Positions 10,327 through 22,759 of a DNA stretch of 64,000 nt are shown here, in pieces. Under the pieces are notes generated by a model that was not told the origin of the DNA, did no database searches, and worked only from the letters and a program-made list of their open reading frames with translations. The translations under genes were made by a program, and so were the position numbers. The DNA is taken from NCBI GenBank assembly GCA_003116995.1, contig BDSL01000045.1, forward strand, positions 1 through 64,000, in the 5' to 3' direction. The first letter of the stretch is position 1; every line of letters begins with the position of its first letter. This DNA comes from Yamagishiella unicocca (lineage: Eukaryota > Chlorophyta > Chlorophyceae > Chlamydomonadales > Volvocaceae).

Positions 10327-13300
10327 TCATGCCTCCGCTTCTTCAACGGCGCCCTCAGCGCCCCCCTCGTACTGCGCCAGCCGGGACTCTGCCTCCGCGA
10401 GCCGCGCGGCTAGCTCGTCCGCGCGCCGCCGCTCCACCAGCATCACTCGCTGTACGACCATCGAGAGCCTTGTGTACGGAAGCAAGGCGCCAAGGGGAAA
10501 CCCAGACGCAGGCACATGAGGGACGGTGAGAAAGGCGGGGTACGAGGGAGAAGGCAAGAGCCGCGACACGTATGATGGTGGCATGGGCCTAGAAAGCAAG
10601 GGAGAGACGCCGCGGATTTGGTTTCAACGCCAGAGTCACTAGCGCGAAAACTGCATGTGCCCCTCTTGACCTAGCGCCGCCCCCCTCCATCAGGACGCAC
10701 CTCAGCGCGGGGACCCGGATCATGGTGTCCTTGTCACGGCGGTGGACGCTGGCCTGGTGGAGGGCCATGCGCGGCTCGCGGAGCTTGCCCAGGTAGTAGC
10801 ACAGCTCCAGGGGGGATTGCTCTCCCAGGTCGTCTGGGGGGCGGAGGGGTGCGTCGAACGGAGTTGTGTGTGTGTAAGGGCGGCGGGTGCACGGGGCTTC
10901 ACGCGGCCATACGCATCGGGTGTCGAAGCTTCACGCCCCTCTGCATCTGCGCCATCTGGTGCTGCTCGCCAGCCGGGCGCTTCCCCCGGATCCACCCATT
11001 CCCCCCTCCCCACCGCGCACCTAGGTCCAGGTCTCCGCCGTCCGAGCGGTCCTGCACGCTGGTCCAGAAAGACCGCTCGAAGCCCTCAAACTCGTCCACC
11101 TGGCGCAGCGGCGTAGGCAAGAGGCAGGGCGGGCCACACGATTTGGGTTGGGGTGCGGCGGCGCAGCGGCGCAGCGTGTAGGCTTACACGTGTTGTCGGC
11201 AGGTGCCCGAGAGAACGAGGCCCCGTGCCAATAGGAAAGCGTTCGACCAAAGTAGTAATAGTAGTAGTAGCAGTACTTGAAGTGATTCAAAAAACTCGCC
11301 AGTTTGCATCGCCCCAGATTACCTATCACCGTACACCGGTGTCAAGGCTGATGAACGACTTTCTGCACACAGCTGCAACACATCTGCACTGCCCTGGGCT
11401 CAGAACGGTGTTCCAAGACTTGAGGGGGCCAAAGCCAAACAGACATGGTACGTCAGCCAGCCCACGACTCCGATACCCACCATTTCAATGCTAACGGGCA
11501 ACGGCGCCGCCGCCGTCGCGTCCTCTCCTTCGCCACCTGCCGGCGCCGCGCCGTCAGCCGCGGCTCCTCCCATCGTCAGGCGCTGCCGCTTGATGGCGCG
11601 CGCATTCACGATGCCGTACTCATCCAGACCCAGACCTGCCCGTTTCACCAGGTACTGCGGGCGGGCGGGGCGTTGGAAGGAATCAGGAGAGGGCCGGGTC
11701 ACGGTTTATTTGCGTGGGTGCATGAGAAAAAAGGACGGACCGTGGAATCAGAGCCGTGTGTTTCAACCCACGCAACCTTCCATTCCCCAGCCATCAACTG
11801 CCGTGAATCACCAACCGATATACTACTCCTGAAGACTGCTACTATAGCCGCAGCTGTCCACGCACCCTGCCGTCCGCGGTCTTCGCCAGGATGGCCTCCG
11901 CGGGGTGCGCCTCCCAGTCCACATCCTCGCGGTCGCTCTCATCGCCACTGTCCTCCGCGGCGACAGCCTCAGGCTCGTCGTCGGCGACCTTGGTGTCGTC
12001 GCCGCGAGTCCGCCGGCGGCGCTTGCCGCCGCCGCCGCCACGCTTGCGCGAGGAACCGGCGGTGGGCCGCTTGCCGCCGCTGGGGGCCTCGTCCATAGGG
12101 TCGTCATCGCACGCGTCAACATCCATGCCGTCTGCATCGTCAGCTGCCGCGGCTGCGAGGCTCAGAAGGTCGTCTCCGTTGCCGTCTGCACCCGCGCCGC
12201 CGCCCGGAGCCTTTTTGGACGCCTTACCGGGCTTGGCGACAGCCGCCGTCTTGCCAGTCTTGGCGGGCTGCTTCTTGTCGAGCGCCTCGCCGGCCTGCCC
12301 AGCGGCACCATCCTTCTTCTTGCTCTTCCGCGGCTTTGGCTGCGCGCCGCTCTCTGCGTTGAGCGCCTGCGGGTAGCATGGTGGAGTGAAGGAATGGAAG
12401 GGCCGGGAGCGCGGTTGGAGGTGACAGACACGGTTTAGGCAACTCCGAGGACATCGGCGAGCTGATGGCCATGGGACATAAGCAGAGCGGCTATCTACGG
12501 CGCAGTCGGCTACCTACAGGTAAACCGCGTAGTAATGAGCACGACGAAGCGCACCGACCACCGAAACCTACTGCGATGACTTCTTGGCTTAGGCCCCGTG
12601 CCCCATGCCATGCAAAGTAAGTCCTGGTGCAGCTGCTTCCGTCGGCAGCCTCTAACACCGACCTTGGCGCGGTTGTTGTATTCGTCGTGTTCGCCCTTGG
12701 CCAGCCCTCTCCACTCCGCTCCCAGCAGCTTGCCCACGTCCGCGAAGGAAGCCTCAGGGTTGGCAGCCACAATGGCGGGCCGCTGCTCCTCCAGGAAGAG
12801 CTACGGGGGGGGGGGGAGGTAGGGCGGGTAAACCTTTTGACAAGGCCGAACGAAATGCGGCATGGGGTTTCGCATGCTAGGCCAACATGCCGAGGATCAA
12901 GCGACCCCCGTTATGTCGAAACTTCGTAATGTACCTGGGAGGTGCGGTCTACGAGGTGTGGCTGCATCCGACAACGGGCGTTCCGCGGCATTTGATCGTT
13001 GCTGCTGTTACAGTGGGCCCCAGACCAGGCATTGATGCTGGCCCGAGGTGCAGTTGGGTTTACAATGTACGTTTTGTCAAACGCGTCACGATAGGAAAGC
13101 CGTCAACCTGCCCCCGGAGTCCCAGGCTACTGCGCGGGCATCGATTTGACGCACCATGTAGCCGTTGGTGTAGTACTTGGGGCCCGCGTCAGCAGCTTCG
13201 GCCTTGGGGGTCTTCGGCTGCGGGCCCTTGCAAGTCGGTGCCTCCCGGGCGGCGTCCTCAGCAGCCAGCTCCTTAGCTCGCGCCTTCGGGGGGGATTGAG

Positions 13301-16300
13301 AGTTGGGAGCGGGGCAACGCGACGCCGACGAAAACATCAGAAGGACGAGCACCAATAGGTATTCAGGCTGTTAAATCAGGTTTTACTTTAGTTCCGACCA
13401 CGGTGAAGGACCAGGCTGCGATCGCACACCGGCCCCTCTCATGCGGGTCAGGGTGTGGGCGCGGGAGTGCCCACCACCGGCGGCAGGCGCTGCCAAAGTA
13501 TGTGACATCAGCCCCTCAACTTTAGGAAGTTGAAAAACACCGCAGCACGCTGGCGTGCGTAACGCTTACGACGTCAACCCGCGTGATCGCCTTACATCGC
13601 TGCCCAATGGGAGAACAACCCGCGCAATGTGGACACCCCTCCCTCTGGCTGAGTGACAGTCCCCAAAGACCCTAGCCGTACCTCAAACTCCGCCTTGTCC
13701 TCTGGAGCCAGAGCTGCCCAGTCCTTGACAGCTTGCTCGGCCGCATCTCCCGCCTCCATGCCCTCGTCTGTGCGCAGAAAAAAGATTTGTGTTAAGGCGC
13801 ACAGTGAACGCCTGGCGAACTCTCTGGGACCATTCCCGCGGGTCTTCAACATCGCTATACTACACTTGCTTGAGCTTATGGTCTGGACCCCCCTGTAACA
13901 CTTACTACCGGTAATACCCGCTCGACATTCCATGTCCATCCCTCCCCTGCACGCCAGGCGCCTTCAGCCCCTGTCCCATATGACCACGCTGGACCACCGC
14001 CATCCCCTTCCCCGCGGGGGCATCCAGCCCTCTCACCGATCAGTTGTTTTTTGTGCTCGATGACGAACAGCTCGTAGGCGGCGGATGGCTTGGCGCCAAC
14101 GGTCACAACTCGTATCTTCGCTGCTGCCGCTGCTGCGGCTCCTGTAGCAGCGGCCCCGGCAGCACCCTTCTTGCCGCCGATGGCGCCGTTGGCTGCGGCG
14201 GCTGCGGCTTGCTTGGCCGCTGCGGCTGCAGGCGGAGACGTGTGCGGTGCGCATGCGCGGGGGACATGAGCGCGTTGATGTAGTGGCGAAGGAGCAGTGC
14301 AAATATGTATGGAAACAAATGAGACAGCGAGACGACGTGGGTTGTTGCGGGTTTCAGTTCGGGCCTCGGCAGGGACATTGGGGGAAGCTTGCGCTCATCT
14401 GGGTCGTCCAACCGGTGGCGAGGTTGCCGTCTAATCGCCGTGCTCAAGAGGTATCCCTCACCGCCCTATCCCACCCTCGCCGCCACCTTTCGAGCTCACC
14501 ATTCTTTGCGACCCCTGGGGCCGCAGAAGAGCCCGCGGCGGCCTTGGGCGCTTCCGCGCCCTCGTCCCCTTCCTCGGGCACCAGGCGCGCCTGGATCACT
14601 TTAGGCGCAGCTGACACCTTGGCCTTAGCAGCGTGGGCGACTGTCGGCTTTGCGGCGGCTGTTGCTGCGCCGACAGGCTTGGCTGCTGTTGCTGGCCCAG
14701 GCTTTGCGGCGGCTGCGCCGCCGCTGGTGGGCTTAGCGGCGGCGGCCCCAGGCTTAGCGGCGGCGGCCCCAGGCTTAGCGGCGGCGGCCCCAGGCTTAGC
14801 GGCGGCGGCCCCAGGCTTAGCGGCGGCGGCCCCAGGCTTAGCGGCGGCGGCCCCAGGCTTAACGGCGGCGGCCGCAGGCTTAGCGGCGGCGGCGGCTGCG
14901 GCGGCTGGCTTGCTAGTTGCAGCTGGCTTGACGACGGCGGACCCGGTGAGCTTGGCGGTAGTAGCAGCAGCGGCCGGCTTAGAGATGGCGCCAGTGGCAG
15001 GTTTAGCAGCAGGAGCGACCTTGGCAGCAGGGCCAGCGGCCGGCTTTGAGCCAGCCGGTGCGGCCGCCTTGGCGCCGATTGTGGGCGCAACGGTGGTGGT
15101 CTTGCGGACGGGCGGCAGCAATCCCTTGCGACCGATGGGAGCTGACGCGAGGGCCGATGGCTTGAGCACTGCAATGGCCGGCTTGAATGCGGCGGCCTTT
15201 GGCGCGGGTGCCGCCTCAGCCTCAACAGGAGCCTCCGACTCGATTGGAGCGTCATCGGTTGTCATCTCGGGGGCTTGGGCTTCGGACGCGCCCGCAGCGC
15301 CCGCCTCCACGTCCTGTAGCGGTGGGATGAGGCAGGTTATGGCCTTCCTCAAACCAGACGCATCATCAGGACCATGTTGCCCATTCGCTCAACATACACC
15401 GTTACAACAAATTAGCCTCGATCGGGATCCCCCCCAGTTTGCCGCCCATGACTGAAAGCAGCGGCCCGCCGCGGGTGACGCGTCTGCTTGCTTGACCAAA
15501 CTGGATAGCTACAAAAAGCTACAAGCTTTTGGCGCCGCAGCCCAGGGAACCCCGACAGCAAACCACCCAACCAAACCCGCTCCCAACCAAACCCGCTTGC
15601 CTGTTGCGTCGTGTCGTTGCGATCTGCCGGGTCAAGCCGCTCCTTAGCCGCCGCCACCACCTCACCCAGCACGCCGTCCTCGCCGTCCTCGCTGGCCGCC
15701 AGCCCGTCAGGCGGCGGGTCATCCGCAGTCTCGGCCTCGGCACCCTCGTTGGCAGCGTCTGGGGCTGGCGCCTCTTGCATCCCCGCCTCCGCCTCATCGC
15801 TGGCTTGAGGTGGCTGCTCTTCCAGCACCTCGTTCAGCGCCTCGTCGAGCGCCTCGTCGAGCGCCTGCTCAGGCGCCTCCTGTGCTTGTTGACCCGCCTC
15901 AGCCGCGTCTCCCTGGGTGCGCGGGCGAGCGGACCAACGGGGCCGCAGGTGGAAGGGCCGGCTGTGAAGCATACGACTACACAAGGTATAGCCACTATTC
16001 CCTTCTGCATTTCCTACGTAAGCCGTTTCCTTCCTTAATACAGGCGCCACAGTACGAATTCCAGCAGCGCAGGACCGATGGGTCCGCACCCAACACGACG
16101 AGCCCACCACATAGACAGCGGTAGTCACGGTCGCCCAGCAGGTGCCGTGCACGTGCGGATCTCGCTTAAATGCATCCCGGTATAATCCTGCCGACCCACA
16201 TCAAATTACCAAGCTCTATCGCCAGGAAGCCAGGAACGGGCTGGACCCTTCTGGCGCGGTACTCACGAACGCAACGTCTGTCGCGATTTGCACATGACGA

Positions 16301-16399
16301 ATCCGCCCCATGTGCACTAAAATTTCTTACCTCGTGCTCTACCATGTCTTCAATCTCTCCCAGCACGTCGCACAAATCGTCATCCTGCTCGACGTTCAT
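10327..16399 (-). CDS. Chromatin protein with two HMG boxes and Ala/Lys/Pro-rich linker
   Basis: Twelve exons close in phase on the minus strand: 16399-16331, 15912-15601, 15313-14500, 14225-14037, 13767-13682, 13283-13155, 12800-12663, 12366-11866, 11654-11481, 11099-11021, 10833-10701 and 10468-10327 (921 residues). Residues 24-127 are acidic. Residues 128-430 are an Ala/Lys/Pro-rich, linker-histone-like region with an AAAAKPGA repeat. HMG box 1 is about 435-500 ([18 protein letters not shown] ... [14 protein letters not shown]). Box 2 is about 524-590 ([18 protein letters not shown] ... [19 protein letters not shown]). A Lys/Arg- and acid-rich stretch with NLS-like KRRRRTRG follows, then a chromodomain-like strand pattern ([18 protein letters not shown], about 737) and a C-terminal coiled coil ([16 protein letters not shown]). 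The role inferred is DNA bending or chromatin architecture in the nucleus. Intron 2 uses a GC donor (CAG/GCAAGC). The first ATG is uncertain because the frame is open upstream to 16549. Confidence 0.78.
14736..14875. repeat. 18-bp coding tandem repeat in the HMG-box gene
   Basis: About seven copies of GGCTTAGCGGCGGCGGCC-type units encode the repeated AAAAKPGA motif on the minus strand (exon 3). Most copies are identical, which suggests recent slippage or unequal exchange; the last copy carries AACGG in place of AGCGG. Confidence 0.9.
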
Positions 16400-17907
16400 C
16401 GTCGGGTCCGTTTCGTCAGCTGCTGTGCTGCGCGATTGAAACACAGGAAGCGCCCAAGCGTTCCTTAGGCAGCGTTGATGAATCGTCAAGCTGCGGGTGA
16501 CACGTGCACAGGCACCCGACCCACATCCTAGACAAGGGAGGCAAGCCAAGTGGCATGACGCCCTGGCGCACGTCCAACCGCGTCACGTTTCAATTCGTGG
16601 CGTTGTCATGCATCATCCAAAGGTGTATGCTTGTGGGTGTAGCATGATGCATGTTTAAAGCCCAAGAAAGCCGAAAAAGGCGTGACGTGCCACACTCTGC
16701 CACACCTCGCTTTCAGTCCAATATCTTGCCTTAGCTCCTGAGCAGCAGGGGGGCGGCAAGGTCACCACACGTCGCAGTGCCTAAAAGCAGGAAGCCGCGC
16801 GTAGCGTCGGCACAGAAAAACGCACCCGGTTCGCGGAAGCGTGGTCAACCTTGACGCCGCCGGTAGGCTTAAGTTTCCTTAAAGGCAGATTGGTCATGTG
16901 CGGGACCGTGGAGGCGCACCGAAGCGCTTGCGGGAATTCAGGCTCTCCGGAATATCTCGCGTGTCTTCCTCGTTCGACACGTACAATAACGTATGATCAC
17001 GAGTTAATTCAGCTCACACGCTCCGCTGTTAAACGTTTATTACGCTCAAGAAGGGACAAGGAAGCTCATCTACGAGGTCTTATAGGGTGAAATGGGAGGA
17101 ACGGCAAATCTGCATGGGAAAAGATATTCAAATGAGAGCGGATTCCGCCTAAGACTCCCATCACTTCTTCAGCAGTTGGACCAATCACCTCTTCAGCAGT
17201 TGGACCAATCACACTGCGTCGTCGGTTGATGCCATTTGGCTCGCGTTTGATGGCATGGTTCTGAACCCTGCTGAACCATGGGTCTGCTACCAGTTACATA
17301 AGCCACGACCAAAACTTTGTCAACGGTATAAAGAAACGATTCATTGTACCATGGACAACTATGCCTTTGTTTGCGTCGATGGTGCGCGGCGTTGCTTGCG
17401 GCAAACACAAGTGTAGGGCATACACGCGCTTTGCACGCGTGGTGCGCACGCAGGATTTCAGCACGCTCGTTGTATACTTCTTCAAAAACTTTTTCGGCGG
17501 ATGTGCAACCCACGCTATCCTGGACAATACTTTCGTCAACAGAATAGCCGACGAAGCGCGCACAACCGGTACAATGCGATATCCATACATCGACAGAGTT
17601 TTAGTTGACATATCACAGGCAGAGTTAATATACAATGTAGGCAGGTTTTGGCAGGGCCCCGGAAGCCATACTAGTCTATCGCCCCGACTATTGCGCAGGA
17701 CCTGTGCCCATAACATGTACATGCTAGACTAAGCATAAAATCTCGAAGAGGCCATGTTGGTAAGGTGCCTGTCCCGCAAGCTGACCGTCGACGCAGGATC
17801 TGGTTGCCGTACGGGTTGGGCTTGCGATAACGCTGACCCTTCACGCCGAAATCAGGGGTCTTACATCGTAGTTGCGCCGGGTCTGTAATTAGCTCAAACT
17901 AGCAAAG
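16400..17907. other. Divergent intergenic region between the HMG-box gene and PETO
   Basis: I see no conserved coding region. A 123-codon plus frame at 17361-17732 (MPLFASMVRGV...) has no recognisable motif and unusual codon use for this genome, so I do not call it. A direct duplication of about 25 bases (CTTCAGCAGTTGGACCAATCA, with one spacer) lies at 17164-17213 and contains CCAAT boxes. The right end holds the PETO 5' UTR. Confidence 0.5.
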
Positions 17908-19638
17908 ATGGCCCTCGCTACCCGCTGCAAGGCCCCCGCTGCCGTCGGCGCTTCTCGCTCGAGGCAGTCCGTGCGGGTCTCCGCCCACAAGGGTGAGCAT
18001 TGGGCTTGGTGCCCTACGCATGTGGTTAGCTATTGTAACTTCCTTTGAATCTGTTGTGGCAGAGCGTATCGGGTTCAGCGGCCCAAGTGCGGCTCCTGGG
18101 CGACGTGGCCCGATCCCCGGCGGGCGCACACTTATGGGATGTGGAGGCGCCATTTCTGCGGCTTGACAAGCAGCTTTGTTCTCTGCTCGTGCAACTATCG
18201 CAGGTGTCTTTGAGCATGTTCAGGTCGCGGCCGCTGCCGTCGCCGTGGCTGCCTTCATTGCCTCGCCTGCCAACGCTGGCGTTGTCCTTCAACAGCCCGA
18301 GCTAAAGAAGGTAAATAACGACTCCACACGGACTGTAGGATTGCTCAACGGACCTGTAAACGGCGGAGCCCTGTGGTGTCCATTCTTAGCCGTAAACGGA
18401 CTCCTGAACGATAAACTTGAACTGGACGCGGACCCGGCACTGATTATTACGATTTTCGTCCTTTGTTGTTTGTGAATGTAGGTCTTCCAGGACAGCACCC
18501 CGGCCGCTGCTCCCGTGAAGCGTGAGTTCAGGGGCATGTCGCCCCCGGCCCTGCCTGCTGCTCCCAAGGCGGCGGCCGAGGCTGCGAAGCCGGCTGCTGA
18601 GAAGAAGCCGGAGGTCAGCATGCAGGGCAACGACCTGGACCCGCGCAGCATCGCCCTCCCAGGCACGTCTCAGGAGCAAGCTAAAGCGCGGGATTAGGGA
18701 CGGGAAGTTGTGTATGACGTAAGGATTTGCAACGCTCCCATATTTGTTTTCGTCGCAGACACGATATGTGTCTAGTCGACTAGACATATATGTGTTGGCA
18801 TATGACGTGATGTAAGCCTCTTCCTGGCATGTCAGGTCTTGAAGGGTAGCCTTAGGGAGGCGGGGTTTAGGGTGGGGCGTATGGGGCGACGGACGGGTAC
18901 GACTGCGCTGCTTAATAGCGAAGATTGTTGCGGGCTGCGTTGCACAGGCGCACAATCTTCATTACCTTAAATGAGCTACACGTGTGGAATGACGTATGCG
19001 TAGGATATGAGGCGTCAGCAAACTATGGCGCAAGATACCTCCAGCCGAAACGACTGTGGCAAACCCAGTGCGATCCGCCCCGTTTGACCCAATTGGTTTG
19101 ATGCATCCGCAGGCGCCCTGGTCCTGACGCTCGGCGGCTTCTTCGCTGCGTCCAAGATTGACTCGTCGTTCAACGACTGGTTCATGGAGGCGTTCGTCCG
19201 GGTACGACGGAAGGGATGCTCTCGGCGCGGATGCAGCTGACGTTCTTGCATGGTTGCGAGGGTGGTGCCTGCACGTGACTACATGGCTACGGCCCACTGT
19301 CATTAACTCTAGGCCTCTTAATGTGCTAATCAGGACTCCAACAACTACGCCGGGTACGAGGCTACCTTGAAGACGGACGCGGGCGTCACGTTCCCGAAGG
19401 CTGCCGTTGCCGCTGGCACCAAGAAGGTACGTCTGCTGAAGTGGCATGGTCACGAAATTGTTTGGTGACTGAAATCGGATCGGCTGAGAAGTACCAGCTA
19501 GATTGTGTGGTGCCACCCATGTCACGCCACGCTTCTCACGCTGTCATGCTCTTGTTCAGAGTTCATTTTGCTCTTGCATCATAGGTCAAGGCCGCTACTG
19601 GGTCGAAGAAGGGCGGCTTCCCGTTCGGCAAGAAGTAA
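17908..19638 (+). CDS. PETO: Cytochrome b6f-associated phosphoprotein PETO
   Basis: Six exons, 17908-17992, 18204-18310, 18482-18662, 19113-19201, 19334-19426 and 19585-19638, give 202 residues. Residues 1-28 (MALATRCKAPAAVGASRSRQ...) are a chloroplast transit peptide. Residues 36-58 are a hydrophobic lumen-transfer segment ending in ANA. A Pro/Ala/Lys-rich lumenal part follows, then one membrane span (ALVLTLGGFFAASKI, about 125-140) and a basic stromal tail ending GGFPFGKK. This layout and the motifs SMQGNDLDPRSIALPG and DSNNYAGYE match PETO as I recall it from Chlamydomonas, a bitopic protein tied to state transitions and cyclic electron flow. Intron 3 appears to use a GC donor (CAG/GCACGT); no GT site keeps the frame into the membrane span. 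A poly(A) signal TGTAA is at 19992-19996. Alternative: another thylakoid bitopic protein. Confidence 0.75.
18769..18786. repeat. 18-bp perfect palindrome in PETO intron 3
   Basis: TGTCTAGTCGACTAGACA is its own reverse complement, centred between 18777 and 18778. Weaker ATAT-rich pairing extends on both sides. Confidence 0.85.
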
Positions 19639-22600
19639 GCGGCGCCAGATAACGCTTTCGGACCCGGAGCGACGCCTCCGTCCTAGGGCTTATTCCAAAA
19701 TAACCCCATCAGGGTACTTCCTCCCCTGGCTATATCCCTCATCGCAACACTGGCCTCCCACATTGTGATTCCAGTAGCGCTTGCTGCTTGTAGTCGTCTG
19801 TGTCAGCCGAGACGGTTGGCACCGGGTGGGACAGATTAGCGTTGACTTTGTTTTTGTACAGCATTGCTGCGGCCCGAGCAAGGGTGCCACATGGTTTTTC
19901 TCCGGCGGTTTATGCCCCGGCCTCCAGGTTACTAGAGTTGTGTCCTAGAGGTTACCCCCGAATGGCACCGGGCAATCCAGATGCGCATTGCTGTAACAAC
20001 CCGCTTACGCCTCTTCATACATGCATCAAGCTAGTCCCCCTTCTGGCACATTTGCAATGGCATGGGGCATACTGCGGCCACAAGTTCTGCTCGTTGGCGC
20101 GATCGTGCGTCAGCTCTGGAGGACTGCGGACATTGCGGTTGTCTTGTCAAGGGGTGGTTAGGGTAACCGAACTGTAGGTAGGAATTATATGTTGCAGTTG
20201 GACAGCCATTGGTCATCGTCGACCACGGAGCGAAGAAACTAACGATCCTGAAGCCCTTCGAAGGCACTGGAGTGTCCACGAAGACGTCGGCATACGCATC
20301 CTAGTGGTAATAGCGCGGATGCGCTCCCTGGTGGCAGGATACCAGCTACTGTCCAAACAGGCTCTCGACAAACTCGGTAGACAAGCCGTAATAGGGAGTT
20401 GGGATACGCTGAGTCCATCCTGGAACCATCAAGTATGCCGGGGCATTCCTTCGTGTGACGGACAAGCGAAGGCAGTAATGAAAGCAAAGCCCGCGCTGCT
20501 GTTATCCTGGTACCTAATCCCTTCTGATGGTTCCAAGGCAGTGCTTCTCTCCTCACGCTCTTCACTGCAGTACACGACGCAACGAATGGTATGCAACAGT
20601 AATCTACATCCCAACCTGCCATTCACTACCGGTACAGCATTCACGACATGTCAAAAGCACACAGGTTGCGATGGAATACGCACGGCTCGGTCGGATTGTA
20701 TGACCGGCATATTGCGTCACTTCCAGTACGTGCAGCAGCCAGGACAGAAGGCAAGGAACTGCAGTCAATCGAGGTAATGGCGCGTGGGGGCACCCCCCAA
20801 GCTCCCCACCAGCAGCTCCGCGGTGTGCAGCAGTCAGCAAGCAGGCGCGGCTCTCCCCTGCTGCAGCCCACCGTAGGCCAATCGTGAGTACCGGTAACGA
20901 GCCCCAGTCCGCATTCCACACACTTGCCGCCTTATCCCTGTTTGAAGTTACGGATAGGTCCTTTCCCCGAGTGGTGTCAGGTGGAGAGGTCAGATGTATG
21001 TGTCGTGCCCGGACAGGCATGTGACTCTCGAGGCTGTACCTTCTGCGACAGCGGTATATAGGAGCGTGGACGGCTAGTACGAGCGCGCGCTCACGGAGGA
21101 ACGTGGCGTAAGGATTATTTGAGGAAGTGAGGAACAACCAGGAACAGAATGTACGAAGGTGGTGGCATTTAAGACCTGGGACGGTGCCTGACCTGTACGG
21201 CCGCTATCTAACTAAGTGGGGCTTATCTTGGGAACTCAGGGGGTAGGTCTCTGGTCGAGTCGTTGGGGCGCTCTGCTGGTTTCTCTAGGTGAGGGTCTGC
21301 TTGGGTTGCGGTTGGTGATACTGCTGATAGAGGTACTTTCTAAGCTACGTTCCCATGGGTGGTAGGCACAGATGTTTGTCCTCGGCGCCCTTCTTGAGGT
21401 TTCTGGTGGTTTGCCGTATCTTGACCTGGTGGATTCTTCTTTGCTGCGTCTCTTTCATGTCCAGCTGATGTGCCCAATGGCTTCGAAAATGCCTGGCGCC
21501 CACTGTAACGGGTACTCCTACTAAAACGAAACCTCCTGCAGCACGCTGCAGCGCTCCTAGCAGGAAACGGTATGAGAGCGGTGTATTATGACTTGGTTAG
21601 CCACGCTTGTCCAACGCCAATAAGGGCCGCTTGCCGACCCAGGCGGCAGGCGTGGTGGTCGTGCCCCTCCGCATGCTAGGGCCGGCTCGGCTCCGCTTCC
21701 GACTTGCAGCTGTGTCATCGCGAACAATATATGTATCCGCGCGTCGACGCAAGTATGGGCATGGGCGAGCGTCGGGAGGGAGCTACAGCTACTTCCTTCA
21801 TGTGAGGCTGGAGTCCAGCCTAACATTAGGCGACTAGCCTAACATTAGGCGACTGGGCGGTTGAACAATGGTCGGCAGCCCCCTCAGGGTCTCATCTAAA
21901 TGCCGGATTGAGAACCCTATCATGCGGGCGGTGCCATATATTGAGCATCTACCCCAGGCAACACCGAAGCCCAAACGGCTGTAGTCATACCGTTGAGGCA
22001 ACTCCCATCCGCGGCGAAATGGAAAATATCAGCCCTGTCCTCCGACTATTCCCGCACGTACCGTATGCTGCGCATCTGCGCGGCCCGCTCCCCCCATCCC
22101 AAGCCACTATGTACCGTATGGGTCAATCCGATAGGAAAAAAGTACATCCAAGCCCCCAGTCCTGAACTTGGTTCGAGTTCTTCCATGAACAAGGCGCCCA
22201 CCACCACAGCCCGGCCGGGCGCGCTGCCCTTCTAGATGCCTCTTCAACTGCCAGCCTCTCCGTTGGCTGCGCTCGTAGATCATGGACAACAGACGCGGGT
22301 GAACGGACGCAGTGCTCACCGGCAGTGCTGTACGGCACTAGCAGTATGCGCGAGCGACGATGTAACGTGACGGCGGCCGAACCAGCGCTGGCGGTTGCTG
22401 TAGTTCGGTGAAACAGGGCCCCAGACCCAGGACCTGCCTCCTTCGTCGGGTCATCGTTTGCAGGTCGCAATCTTGACCACGTCAGCCACGGACACGAACC
22501 GGCACGCGGTCCCCACCAGCAACTCCACCGGCGCCAAGCAAGGCCCGGCAACAAGCTCTAACAAGCCTTTCCTTGCATTGGCTTTTCAGTTTATTGCACG

Positions 22601-22759
22601 GAGCTAGCACTCCATAGAACGCCTCGCACAGGTTCCACCTCACTGCCTACGCTCATGCAACCCACGCTACCCCAGCCATTCGACCCAGTCCTCACATTTG
22701 TTCGGCCTAGCACGGAACGTTCGACCCTAGCAAGTAAGCCCTGTCACACGGACCCCTGG
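19639..22759. other. Long intergenic region without a supported gene
   Basis: After the PETO 3' UTR (to about 20010) there are only scattered frames with no motif, no phase-consistent splicing and poor codon bias. The largest is a 177-codon minus frame at 20604-21137. A duplicated 18-base unit that is itself an inverted repeat (GCCTAACATTAGGC core) lies at 21818-21854. The minus strand at 22455-22580 reads an exon-like stretch (PVELLVGTACRFVSVADVV) without a start or a clear partner exon. The right end is the 3' flank of the CxxC protein gene. Confidence 0.5.
19992..19996 (+). promoter_or_regulatory. Polyadenylation signal of PETO
   Basis: TGTAA lies 354 bases after the PETO stop codon and is the first such signal downstream. 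Confidence 0.6.

Noticed and set aside
12135..12376. Plus-strand Ser/Ala-rich frames opposite the HMG-box gene
   Set aside because: They are shadows of the Lys/Ala-rich minus-strand exon 8, whose junctions all close in phase.
17361..17732. 123-codon plus frame upstream of PETO
   Set aside because: No recognisable motif, AT-richer codon use than all called exons and no splice partners; it could be chance.
20604..21137. 177-codon minus frame in the 19.6-22.8 kb spacer
   Set aside because: Composition is unlike coding exons here and no domain is visible.
22455..22580. Exon-like minus frame reading PVELLVGTACRFVSVADVV
   Set aside because: It looks protein-like but has no start codon, no acceptor with a good tract and no neighbouring exon that continues it.
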